A stretch of 64,000 bases of DNA from Ephemerocybe angulata (lineage: Eukaryota; Basidiomycota; Agaricomycetes; Agaricales; Psathyrellaceae): the NCBI GenBank assembly GCA_013368325.1, contig JAACJK010000125.1, forward strand, positions 1-64,000, in the 5' to 3' direction. Of this stretch, positions 33,751 through 44,774 are shown piece after piece; the first letter of the stretch is position 1; each line of letters opens with the position of its first letter. The notes beneath the pieces were generated by a model. That model searched no databases and was not told the origin of the DNA. It was given only the letters and a program-made list of their open reading frames with translations. The position numbers and the translations under genes are program-made.

Positions 33751-36700
33751 TCATTCAGGATAGAGCAAGACCTCGGGATCTGAGTAGTCTACCACTTCAG
33801 TCGGCACCTCAGAGACTGCGCGGTCTTCGGCGCTCTGATGGACCACTTGGACTGCTCGATGGCAGGGTCGCGCCACGATGCTGGATAGACCCGTCTTAAG
33901 CCTCGCTCCCCAAGCGTGATAAAGTTGGCGACTCTGGATGGTAGAGGGACGGAGTAATGTCATTAACGTCTGATCCACGGAGTAGAAAGCTGTACCGCGG
34001 GACTTACTAGAGCGTCGACAGAGGGAGGAGAAACATAGAGTGTCATTGCTTGGCTCTGGCAGACATAGGGGCCTCTATCGGCGGCCAGTCTTATGACGGC
34101 GCTGGGGTCTACTTCCCAGGAAGTCCTGTAGACGTCCCTGTTATACCTTGGATGGATCCTGAGGTAGAGCTGCGTTAAGTCGAGAGCTTAGATACGACAT
34201 ACTGCAGGATAATCAACACACCGTTTGCAGCCATTATGCGGTGCATCATCTCGTCGTCCCACAGTCCTTTGTCATCAAGGAGCTGTATGAGATGTCCTGG
34301 CGTGCTGGAAAGCGGTCCAAAGAATGGCACTTCCCTCGATCGGGTCAGGCTTGTTAGGATATTAGAGTTGTTCGCTATGAATAGATATTGCTGGCTGCTC
34401 ACCTCGTAAAGGGTTCGGTACCCTCAGTGTAGCCAGCGATTTGTGATGTGCCCGCTGTCGGCATGCATGCAGTTAGAAGCGAGTTGGCAATCCCTTTCCT
34501 CATTTTGGCTCTCAGGGCAGTCCAGTCATAGCGGCCGGTGGTCCTATACTCCTCCCACATGTCAAACTGTAGGATACCTCGTGACGCTGGACTGCCTCTG
34601 AAGGATGGGTGGGGCCCATATACTTGCGTCTCGTTGCATGACTCGTCGACGGCCGCGTAATAGATCGTCTCGAAAATTAAGAGGTTGATATCCCTCGCTT
34701 TGGCAGAGTCGTAGGGCGCGGCGAGCATAGCGAAGGTGTCGGCCAGGCCTTGGGCGCCTATGCCTATCGAGCGGTGGCTATAGGCGGATGCCTTAGTCGA
34801 TTCGACGGGAAAGTGTGATTCTCTCAGGACGCGATTGAGGGACCTGACGACGTGGCGGACAGCTGCTTCCAGATCTTCAAGGCGAAGTCTCCTGTCCGGC
34901 GACACAAAGGCGGGGAGTACCAACGACGCGAAGACACACACAGCAGTTTCCTGATCGTCTGAGAACTGCGCGGTTTCCATACAGACACTCGATTGAAGAA
35001 TGGTGCCTAAGTGAGATTGATTCGATTTCTCTGTTCAGGTCGTCAGCGGTCGATTGTATCGTACGGTCGTATCGAGAAGCACACACCATTCGTTGCGTCC
35101 TTAAACATGATACTCGGGCCGCCTGTGGTTATAATCGTCTCGAGGATGTGCATCCATACGTCTCTTGCTCGCACCGATTCGGCTCCTACGCCGAGTTCTT
35201 CGAGCCGAGAATACTCTCGGGCGAAGTCTTCCCCATATGCATTCACGAGCCTAGGAGCTGAAGTGGGGCAGAAAAAGGTCCAGGGTTCGTCTCTAGCTAC
35301 CCGTTTCATGCTGTGGTAGATAAATAAGCACATAATGCCATATACGTATATACAGTACGAGCGCGACTCACAACAGATCGTTCAGCCACAGGCACTGAAA
35401 CATGCTCTTAGCCAGCTCTGGGGGATTCCCCGACGGCTTCCTCAGCGTAATGAAGGGCATCGCATCGGCGTGCCAGATTTCCACGGATGCGTTTATAGCA
35501 GGAGGTCGTAAGAGTTGACCTTGATCTACTACCGTCACGGCGGCATTGACTAGCCTAAGTAAGGGAAGTAGCCCCGGCCTGATTCTACCGTCTGGAAGGG
35601 TCCTGGTGTTTCGTTCTGTGTTAGAAACATACATTAACTTAGTACGGCTAAAAAGGACGCTACCTTCTTGCAGGGATGCTAGTCATACCCAAACCAATTC
35701 CGCCCCCGTTCTTACTCAACACCGCGGTCCTTTCGAGGGATCCGAATAGATCCCTGAGATCGTCCTCGAGAGGAAAGCAGAACGACGCTGCCATGGCCGG
35801 ATTAATGGTCCCGCTGTTCATGAGGATAGGGGTCGATGGAATGTACATTAGGCTCGACATGAGCCCGTACGCGTGTTTGACTTCACCCATGTTGTCTCCG
35901 TACAGTTGGACGGCCACCCTTAGAAACATATGTTGGGGTCTCTCTATAACACCCCTGTCCCCTCGGAACATGTATTTCTGTTGGAGAATACTGAGGGTGA
36001 AGCTGCCGGGGAGCTCAAAATCAGCTGTCGAAATAACGGACCGTGTCACGGACTTACTAAGAGAGCAAACCGTCCTGGGATTCATCGATGATGGAATCCA
36101 GTTCCTCCGAATGTCGCTCGACAACGGAGTTGAACGCCTCTGAAGTGAAGTTGAGAAGGTAGGCTGTCTTCATGGCCTTCGAGAACCTGGGATCCGCATC
36201 CCGGTAGAGTGCCTTGAGGCAGAGGACACCGGACAACCTCGAGAAAGTGGGATTCGAAGAGCTGAAAGATGCAGCTATATCTGCCAACATAGGCTGTACG
36301 ATGAAACTGTTAGATTCTGTCGCAGGTGGCTTATCTTGGGACTTACCTCAATTTCTCTGCTTGATATGGTAGCACCGAGTCGTTCACGGACACGGTGCAC
36401 TATGCTGACACGAGGATGGCGAGTCAGCCCAAGCTAGACGGCAGAAATCATAGAGACCCACTTGATTACGGCGGAGCGTTCCGCATCGGTGGTCTCTGTG
36501 CCTCCTATAACCTACGTTAAGAGTTAGTATATTATGCCGAGCTGAATGTTCCAGGCTATCTTACCTTGTAGAGATAGTTTGCAATCTATAGACATCGCAC
36601 CGACATTTCTGTTAGTTAATGGGCCGTAACGCGTCCGGACGCTGGTCGAGCTCACCTTGTTGGTGTCGAACGGCTGGAATCGACTGCACAGTACGTCGTG

Positions 36701-36873
36701 GCAAGGGAGTGGTTAGGTAGGGTTCGTTCATAGTTCAGTCCAGGCCTACGGCCTCACTCACTTGTCTGTTTGAGCAGGTCGTTAGTTAAGCACGGCGAGG
36801 GTGTGCGTAAGGGAGGCTCACCTCTCTTGAGAACAGAGCAGCTCTGTATAATCCCTGAGGGGACGTTGGCCAT
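33751..36873 (-). CDS. Divergent ribonucleotide reductase large-subunit-like protein (R1 pseudoenzyme), 781 aa
   Basis: Fourteen exons: 36822-36873, 36762-36765, 36656-36683, 36565-36585, 36462-36511, 36347-36404, 36058-36293, 35664-36002, 35372-35602, 35087-35310, 34403-35030, 34220-34349, 34008-34169, 33751-33933. All phases agree and give 782 codons. R1 landmarks are in order: VLKRDNRFQPFDTNKI (ATP-cone start), ERPQHMFLRVAV, SKNGGGIGLG, VDQG, WTFFCPTSAPRL, KSNQSHLGTI, RSIGIGAQGLADTF, MPTAGTSQIAG, AADRGPYVCQSQ. Kept: thiyl cysteine C431, its Glu433, and C446. Lost: the first redox cysteine (SSCFL is ASFCF, Ser223), the Asn two residues before the thiyl cysteine (Ser429), the radical-transfer pair in GLKTGMYY (Ser738-Ser739), and the C-terminal CxxC tail. 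Normal length is about 850-890. Catalysis by the usual route looks impossible, yet the frame is maintained. Confidence 0.85.
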
Positions 36874-37752
36874 GGCTAGGGGTGCTGGTTGTGGTTTCTG
36901 AGTCTTGCAGTCGAACCTTGGTGTGTCCTTTATGTACGTTGCTTGATTCACCCGGAGGAAGGTCTCGTGCCGGGTCATGACGTCCCAGTTCTCGCTCCTA
37001 GGAGTATCAGGCGATGTCGGCAGGCCACGCATACTCTCCGATTGGACTAGCGAGGACGTCAGGTCATCCTATACGGAATACTCCGCAGAAGAAGACGGAG
37101 TAGAACTTGGGTGGAGAAAGAGGGGGTTCGTTGCGCGCCCGCCGACAGGACGAATGTGCACAGTAGCGTTCTAACCGGCCGCGTAGAAGAGAAGTTCCTC
37201 CCTGGTTCTCGGCCTTCGAGCTGTAGGACTCTCTTGACTGAGAGCTGTAATACCTCTACTTCCGCGGGTGTTTGACAGAGTACCGGCAAACATGGAAAGT
37301 CGTAGGAGGAAGTTTGAGGGTTCGAACGAGTGTATCTGCCGCCGCACTCCTCGGTAGATCCTGAGCAGCTGATTCTTGTCGGGACCCTCGATCCTGGGCG
37401 TTCGCTTTGAAAGGCCCGCGGCCAGCGTCCATGGGATGCTGGCGTCTATTTGGCTATCAAAGCTTGGTTCGGGAGAATGACTGAGATGCTACGATACATA
37501 CAGCTTCGTGTCGATACCGATCGGGCCCCACCTACGCAATAGCAGGTCTCAGAGTGATATGTGCAGTTGAAGTCGTGGGAGGTAGAGAGAGAGAGCTCTC
37601 TAAGGCCTTTCGTTTCCATTCATGGTCAGCATCACATTACATCATAATTATCGCACGAGGCCGTCGCTTGGAAAGGACGTGTGAGCACTTGCAGCCATTA
37701 TATATCACCTTGCTCGTCGTCTTGTGCAGATACCGTTCAAGCTGAACTAGCC
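36874..37752. other. Intergenic region between divergent genes, no gene seen
   Basis: About 880 bases between the starts of the R1-like gene (minus) and the F-box gene (plus). Short frames only. The R1 frame stays open for some 50 codons upstream of the chosen start at 36873, so an earlier start cannot be excluded. Confidence 0.4.
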
Positions 37753-39261
37753 ATGCACCCGTCCCACCCCGACCTCTACCTCTCACCTCTCAGCGCCTTG
37801 GAACTCTTCCTAATGAGGATGCCTGACGATGTCGCCGATTCAATCCTTCTCTACTTCGATGCGGTAGTCCTCCTGTCGTTGTCAAGATTAAACAGCAGGC
37901 TTCGAGCTTGGATGGACTGGTATTCTTCTGATGCATGGAATATCGAGAAGTTCGTCGGGCTCTACGTCAGGAATAATCTAACGTTGTTGTCCTTGATAGA
38001 CGGCAAGGATACTATGCTGTATGGGAAGTCCATGCTCCGTTTCTTCCTCAGAAATCCGTCGGTTACCTGTCCTCTTGACATCTGCACCACCCTGACGAAA
38101 TTTTACCACCTTCATCGCTTTCTCTTGGACGAGGGCTATGATACAACGCATAAGGCATCAAATAATGCCGCTGTACGTCGTGCGTGGAGGCAGGTGTCGA
38201 TGCACGAGCGAGTGGGCAACATTCTCCACGACGCTGGCGCGATTCAAGATTCCTGGTCTTTAACCGCTGATCAGAGCTGGTCCTCTGAAGACCATATCGG
38301 GTACAAGTTCCAATTAACGAAGACGGCACCAGGAAGGCCAGTGCTAAGGATCAATCTGCATCTCATCAGATGCGAACCCTATCGCCACGTCCTGGCGACT
38401 TCTCTATGTGAGTACGGGTTCTTTTGGCGTGGGTTCTCTACGTTGGCTTCTTGGAAGGCGGCAAGGAAAGAAGCCGCTTTACCATTGGTCAACCCAGCTT
38501 GGTCGGGTGACGTTGTTCACCGTCCCTTCTCTCGGGCATCGAGTATGGCCTAGTATGGGTGCCCATCCATCGAGCCGCAGTCTTCTATCTCGAAGCTCGA
38601 CCTTGCGCCGCCAATGGGGTGTCTCCAACGTTATCAGGCACCATCCGCTTCAATCGCACTTAAATCGCAACTAACTTGACTTCTTCTGAATCTGCTAGCC
38701 GTTCACACCTGTTACGCGACAAGAGAGCGCGCGGTTGCACCTTTTGCTAGGAGTACGTTCCGGGATGGAATTGCGTTTACACTGCGTAACAGGCGCCTAG
38801 TAACCCCGGATTTGAACACATTCGAGTATGTAGTTCGCGGGATAGAACAAGATTGGGGGTTCCAAGTCGCGGCGGGACCTCCGATCGCTTTCAAACTGTA
38901 CGCGACTGCCGAAGTGGGCGCCCGTTTTATGGGTGACCGCCATTGTTGGGTTATCCCCCGCATGCGCCAAGGTGCCGTTCTATTCCAGCCGCATAGTAAA
39001 GTTTCATCTGCCTTGCTAATGGTTCTATTCCAGCCTCGGAGACTACGTACAAGGGACCGTCCTTTGAAGTCGTTGACTGGAGCCTATTTCACGATGACGA
39101 GGGTACATATCTGACGATAGGGGAACCCTCGGTGTGGAGGTGAGTATGCTAAGGTTATACCTCATGCCTCGATCGCCGGCCCTGACACTCTTTCACCTCC
39201 CCGCCTTGACAGCTCTCGATATTTTTACTCGATTAGAACCAGGGAAGTTATGGGCAGTTAA
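37753..39261 (+). CDS. F-box protein with nucleotidyltransferase-like C-terminal region, 360 aa
   Basis: Exons 37753-38407, 38699-38971, 39034-39139 and 39213-39261 give 361 codons in frame. Residues about 17-60 form an F-box: MRMPDDVADSILLYF followed by LLSLSRLNSRLRAW. The rest resembles a common basidiomycete family in which an F-box is followed by a region like an old nucleotidyltransferase fold, normally with GS...FF and SDLDLY motifs. Here the matching sites read YGKSMLRFF and CPLDIC, so the catalytic pattern is altered. The strand block MGDRHCWVIPRM lies near the end. Intron 1 is long for this region (291 bases). F-box proteins recruit substrates to SCF ubiquitin ligases; the substrate is unknown. 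The F-box call is fairly firm, the second domain is inference. Confidence 0.7.
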
Positions 39262-39564
39262 CCGAGACGACATCGGTACGTACTTCGCTTTAACGAGGTG
39301 CTGCAGCTCATTCTTCTAGCCTGGTTATAGGTCTCCCTTCTACACGGGGCTCAATCTAGGTAGTGACATGTATCAGACCCTCTTTTCCTGCACTAAAATC
39401 CGAAATGACGTCCACCCGCATAACCGTTATGCATTTTTTACCTGTCCTTACGTCTACCGTCGGTTTGTTTTGAGATGTTGAGCATGTAGCGAGAGTTGTG
39501 CCCGTCGCGTGAACAAGTTCACGTTTCGTCCCGTCGGACCCTTTTTAAGAGACCGCAACGCAGC

Positions 39565-40366
39565 ATGAAAGCACAGGATCCTCCCTCTCTCGACCTTTAC
39601 ATGCAAACCTCACATTGGCAAGAGGTTCCCAGGTTTCAAGAGGTGAGACCGCCATTATTTCTGTCGATTCCCTCTTGGGGGTACCGCGGATGCTTCATGA
39701 AGTTCTCTGGCGCCCCATTCCAGATCACCGAGTTTATATCTCTTTTCTTAGCACACATCTCCTTCTGTTGGAGAGTCAGACACTAGGCAGGTGAGTTCGA
39801 CAACGCGCTTTCCATTAGTCTGCGATGAACTAAAGGAGTCATGGTCTGCGTGCCGATTCCTCTTCAGCGGCTGAAAAATATCGATGCGCTAGTCCTTCGT
39901 CACAACACTACTGGAGGCGAAATCTGGAGCCTCCCGAATTACGCCTGTGCTTACGGAGACGCCAACCACGAAGAAATCGACTTCCCCGCAGATTGGTTCC
40001 CCACCGGATACTATAGCATCCCTATTTCAACCGACATTGCGACTATGATGCCGCTTCCTTATTCTTACCGAATCTTCATCGACAACAACAAGACCTCGAG
40101 GCCGCTTAATAAATGTGTCTACGACCTTTTTAGGCAACCGTGGGTAGGCACAGTGGCTCTTGTCAAGTACCACCGTGCCAATACCTCTAACAGCCTTGGG
40201 TTTATCCATATGCCCAGGTATGACGGGGAGCATATGCTTGTACAAGTCGGCAAGTGAGTGTCTTCGCTGAGACGCAATGAAACCCAGCATGGGTAATCTA
40301 ACCGATTGATGTAGATGGATGGCTCTTATTTGGTCGAAGGCCTATGGTCTCCCCCACTTCCAGTAG
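39565..40366 (+). CDS. Uncharacterised 4-exon gene, 184 aa
   Basis: Exons 39565-39642, 39752-39790, 39868-40253 and 40315-40366 give 185 codons in frame, ending HFQ-stop. Exon 3 carries the only folded-looking part: NIDALVLRHNTTGGEIW, DFPADWFPTGYYSI and FRQPWVGTVALVKYHR. No known family is recognised. It lies 300 bases downstream of the F-box gene on the same strand and could in principle be its distal part, but a separate start and a stop in between argue for a separate gene. Confidence 0.55.
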
Positions 40367-41134
40367 GCTCGTCGTGCTGCCATCACCGAGTCTACGGTTA
40401 AGTCTTGCATGTTGCTGGGCTTTGCAAGTTTCGACCCGCGCCTTCCTTTGGTTAACCTGCTCGACAGCGGGGTATGAGTCTTCCAGAGAATGTTCGGCTT
40501 ATTCCTTCCATGTACGCCTTAAACTACGTTGGGCATCTCGTATGCCAGTCTATGTACTTCGTCGCTATTCTTCAAAGATGTTATTTTGTTACGCCATGAG
40601 CAGCCAGCTCTCAGACCATTGCTGAATTAAAGTAGACTTGAGTGATACATTGACCCGTGGTAAACGGCCGACGCTGCGCACGGCGATTTAGACCTCGGCA
40701 TGCTGGATTGCCACTCGAGTATTGACAACAGCCTGTTTCCGACTAAATCGATTATTTTACTAGTTACAAGTAACTAATAATCTATAACACATCAGCCACG
40801 GAGCAAGGATGAAACAAAGGAATAAATACCCTACGTTCTTTAGAACTTGGGCATCGGACATCCCCTCCTCGCTCCTCTTGACGTCTACCTTGCGTTTCAC
40901 CTCCACCATCCTCCCATCGACCCATCCAAGGGTCATCTAGGTAGCTTTGAAGAGTCGGACATCTGGATTTTTCTTCGTTCGTCTCACCCTCGTCCGAATA
41001 TCATATACCTCAATCCCCACCAATACAATAGCCTCCAAGCCAGAAGACCCGAGACTCCTCCCACTCCCGCTCGCCTTCATGCTGCCTGTACTTCATACAC
41101 ACCAGAACGGTTACAACGATCGAACCCCTCCATT
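40367..41134. other. Intergenic region, no gene seen
   Basis: Contains a small inverted repeat actagttac-aa-gtaactaat near 40758 and AT-rich sequence around it. Frames on both strands are short and featureless. Confidence 0.4.
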
Positions 41135-42508
41135 TTCAGGGCGGTCGGTCACAGCGGCATCGAATAGCGCAAGGCGCAGAGGACGGTCCCCCATGTGGAC
41201 CGCTTGCGCGGAATCGCAAGGACATGGCATGTGAGTGTGATTCCGTGTGTGCAGAGGAGCGTGACGGAGATGCCGCTGCCGCCGATGAGGATGTAGACGA
41301 GACCCTGGTCGCACAAGTGGGAGACCGGTCTTCTTGTGGAAGTAGAAGGCGACGTCCCCAAGGTCGGCTTGAATCTGGGCGAGGTGAACAGTCATGGGGT
41401 GGTCCGAGTCGCCTGATAAGGTAGTGATGAGAGAGAAGAAATGCAGTGAAGCATATATAACAACATACCGCAGTAGGGGAAGAACTTGACGTATTTCTTC
41501 GCCTCCATCTCGTCGACGTTGGGGAGAACGTTGCGGTGAAGGTTGCGGCCTTGGAGATTGAGGCTCTCGATAACGAGGTCGAGCATGTCGTCGCTGAGGG
41601 ATGGGATATAGCCATCCTTACTAAACGAGAGTAAGTAAGCACACCACCATAATCGAATCGGATTAAACGTACCTTTTGAATAAGCTCGGGATGGATAACC
41701 GCGCGGATGGCTTATCGCGGGCTTGAACTGGAGTCGTTCGCCGCTCGCGTCAAAGAAGAGAGATCACGAGTGAGACACGAGAGGTCAGCGACAAGGCGAG
41801 TATTCAGCTCGTCGTTTACGACCGCCTTGTTCCACTTCTCCAAACCCTTCCACAAGCCCTGGAACTCGGCTAGGTACTTACCATGCTCGCCATGAAGTCC
41901 TTGCCTTGCTCCTTCAGGCGCTTCGCCTCGTCCATGATCAAGTCGAAGTTTATGTACCCTGGTTCGAGGAGGTAGCGGCGGATGAAGGCGTTGAAGATCG
42001 TGAGGTATTGACGCAGGGCGGGGGCGCGCAAGGCGTCGTCGATATGAGGTTGAGGGGTTGAGGATGACCTCGAGGAGACTCCGGACGCGAAGCGCCCGAG
42101 GATTTCGCGGAGATCGAGCACTGCGGCCACGACGCCGCCCATGACACCTGTGGGTGGGGCACCGACCCTCCATGTAGAGGCGTCGGCGGGGGCTCCAACG
42201 GAGTGGATTACCGCGGGGACGGCTGAGAGGTTGTTGGATGCGAATGCGAGGTGTGAAGGGTCTTGGACGATTGAAGAGGAGCTATTGCCAATTGGCTACG
42301 TTCGACACGCACTTCAGGGAAGTACTCCTCGATGAAGTACTTCCTCATTCCATCGACGTTCTCGTCAAGTTGGTTCCGCTTGTCCTCAGGAACCTTCTTG
42401 GTAAATAGTTAAGACACCCTAATCAGATCCATAGTCAATGAGACGACCTCCAAAACCGACAAAAATACTCACCTCCATGTTATCCCTCATCTTCCTCGTC
42501 TTCGACAT
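41135..42508 (-). pseudogene. HAM1-domain protein remnant, truncated and frameshifted
   Basis: Read on the minus strand the segments match the fungal HAM1/DUF5923 family (BPI-like, lipid-binding). In order: VPEDKRNQLDENVDGMRKYF with EEYFPE (42320-42396), LDLREILGRFASG, LTIFNAFIRRYLLEPGYINF (about 42000), DDMLDLVIESLNLQGRNL (about 41560), AKKYVKFFPY, VHLAQIQADLGDVAFYFHKK (about 41365), then a block like GGSGISVTLLC. Two frame changes (near 41885 and 41800) break the long exon, and the N-terminal half and the C-terminus of a normal roughly 800-900-residue protein are missing. Some short introns are still recognisable. A dead fragment, probably a duplicated copy. Confidence 0.75.
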
Positions 42509-43613
42509 CGTGCCATTCTCCTTCTCCTCCTTCTAGTCGTCGCTCAGTCTCTCCCACTGCCTCTCCTCCTCTGCCGCCAAACCTCCGGTCTCGCGAGCAA
42601 GCTGGCCGGTTTCCCCAGCAGCACCAAGTGCCTCACAGCCTGAACTACGTTAGGGTGCTCGCAGCAAGGCCCGCACCCTGTGTCTGGACCTTTTGACACG
42701 CCTGGGGTCCTCACTAGCGAGGTCGCTGACAGGCTTCGTCTCGCCCTCGTCGCAATGCGGAGTTCGGCCTCCTTGCCCGGACGTTCACCGTCCTCGAGAG
42801 CTCATGGGGGGTCTAGTCGTGGCCCGTGGTGTGCTGTCAACGGTGTGAAATTGGTTGCAGGGCGCGGCCTCGTTTACGCGGTCGAGCTCGTACTTGGTCG
42901 GGGCGAGCGTCTCTTTTGGCGCTGCCGATCATGGAGAGGAGGTCTTGCGGCGATCACCCTAAACCCGCTGACGGCAAGTTATGTGTGCGATCACGGAAAA
43001 ACGCGGCCGACACAGCTTTAACCGGCTGAGGAAAAGCTTGGCGCAATCGAAATCCAACGTACCCGTCTCGTCAATATGCCTTGGAACCATGGTGACATTG
43101 CACCAGTTGCAGAATGGTGGAAATAAAGTAACTGTCAGGCATTTGCGACGAGAGTGATCTTTAAATATCGGTCTGAGGTATAATAGTTGGGATACTCCGA
43201 TCGTGCATTCATGTAGGCAGGCTCAGATATCCTACATTTCGAGAGCATATACAAGGGTGAGCTCATCAGATGCCAGATTCGATGATAAGGGAAGCGAAGG
43301 TATATGGAGAGTTGAATGGATTACACTAGTTTGGTCTGCCCGTCCTGGCTATGAAGACGAAGGTGCTGTCCTGTTGTCTGGGTGCTTTGCTCGGGCTTAG
43401 TCGAGGTGCGTCTTTGGAGCGCAGCTATCATACGACATACCTGGTCATCGGTTGGCAAAGTCGCGGGAGTTGTCTGATACCCTATCCCTAAAGCATGGTT
43501 GGCCTGTATGCCGTTTCAGGCTTGATCGATCACTGTCACTCTAACTGTACACCTACCAAAATAGACGCCAGGGATCGTGTCTCTAAGTCTCTGAAGCCTT
43601 ATGTTTCGTCCTA
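42509..43613. other. Intergenic region, no gene seen
   Basis: A 113-codon plus-strand frame at 42680-43021 lacks recognisable motifs and exon partners. The part next to 42508 could hold eroded upstream exons of the HAM1 remnant. Confidence 0.35.
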
Positions 43614-44774
43614 TTAGCTGGTGCTGGACGTAGTAGACGGTGCGGGCTCACTTGGGAGGGTAACAGGCCGTGCTTCAGGGGCTCCACAAGCGGCGCTTGC
43701 GCTCCCGGTTGGCTCTGTCTTGTTTTCCGTGTTAAGCTCCGATGGGTAGAGCTGTGAGCCGGATGCAGGCCCCCGGGCGCTGTAGTATGGTGCTAAATAT
43801 GACCGTAGACTGATCAGCACTTTCATATCATACATCTCATTCAACGCCGATACCTACCTTCGGCTCTACTCCTTGGTCGAGCATGTACTTTCTGTCTGCC
43901 AAGGCGTTGGTGGGCATCCATCGAGAGCGAAATTTCGTAAGACCAAGGGCTGTCGTCTTTACACTTCGTTATGTGATTCAGTATCGCAAGTGCCCTACGG
44001 TCCTCTTCGGTGAGAAATAATGTGACGACCAATCTGGAACCTGGTGCTGCGTGTATCGCTGCTAATTGGTCAGTGCATGCTATGGCGCAGCGTAGATTGT
44101 CCGGTGTGGAAGGGCTCACATAAACATTCAGTAATATGCTCTTTGTTGATCGTGACTTCGTATACATATACACCTTCGCGTTCTTGGTGAATGGGTTGGC
44201 GAAGCTGCATGTTTATTTCCCTGCCATCTCTTACCCCTCCAGCCGAAATAAACAACTTAGCTGCAAGGGTGAACTGCCACCTCGTCTTGATAAATAGTAT
44301 CAAGTTATCTAGTCCAAGAGCCACTGGCCGAGAAATTTTGATTCGGCACTCGGAAGGCGGGCGTCTCTCCGTGACGTCTGGGATGGTTAGCACAGCGGCT
44401 GAGGAATTGGACCATCCCGCATCTGGATCCACTGGCGCTAGATGTATCCTATGTGAAGGATATGTATGTGGCCTTGTGGATAGCTCGAACGTTTTGGCGG
44501 TGCTGATGCCTGCAACATATATATATATAGAATCCGATTGAGAGACTCACGACCGGTTGTGAATGAAGCTGAGCTGACCTGAAATGGTATGGCATCCTAC
44601 AGTCTCCAGTACCCGGCGCTCCACCGTCACCACCGGTATGTATACCCCAAGCCGCCTATATATATAGGCAGCTACAACTTTGCCTCTAGTTGGGCAGGAG
44701 TTAGACAGCATATCTTGCGAACTAAGAGCGTCGCCGAAGCCGCATAAACCTAGAGGTCCCTCGTACATGAGCAT
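43614..44774 (-). CDS. Uncharacterised 4-exon gene, 329 aa
   Basis: Exons 44551-44774, 44120-44502, 43858-44061 and 43614-43792 give 330 codons in frame. The middle of the protein looks folded: SECRIKISRPVALGLDNLIL, WQFTLAAKLFISAGG, VYVYEVTINKEHITE, SRLVVTLFLTEEDRRAL. This alternating strand pattern suggests a beta-rich domain. The C-terminal 60 residues are Ser/Thr/Pro/Ala-rich and probably disordered. No family is recognised. Several alternative ATG codons lie close together at the start; the first was chosen because the frame and phase fit. Confidence 0.6.

Noticed and set aside
34981..35090. Replacement of the R1 thiyl cysteine by Asn (apparent DDLNREI motif)
   Set aside because: That reading lies within an intron. 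With the intron removed the sequence reads SSVCMET and the cysteine is present.
33751..36873. R1-like locus as a frameshifted pseudogene
   Set aside because: Apparent frame jumps disappear when introns with proper donors and acceptors are removed. All 14 exons join in phase to one stop.
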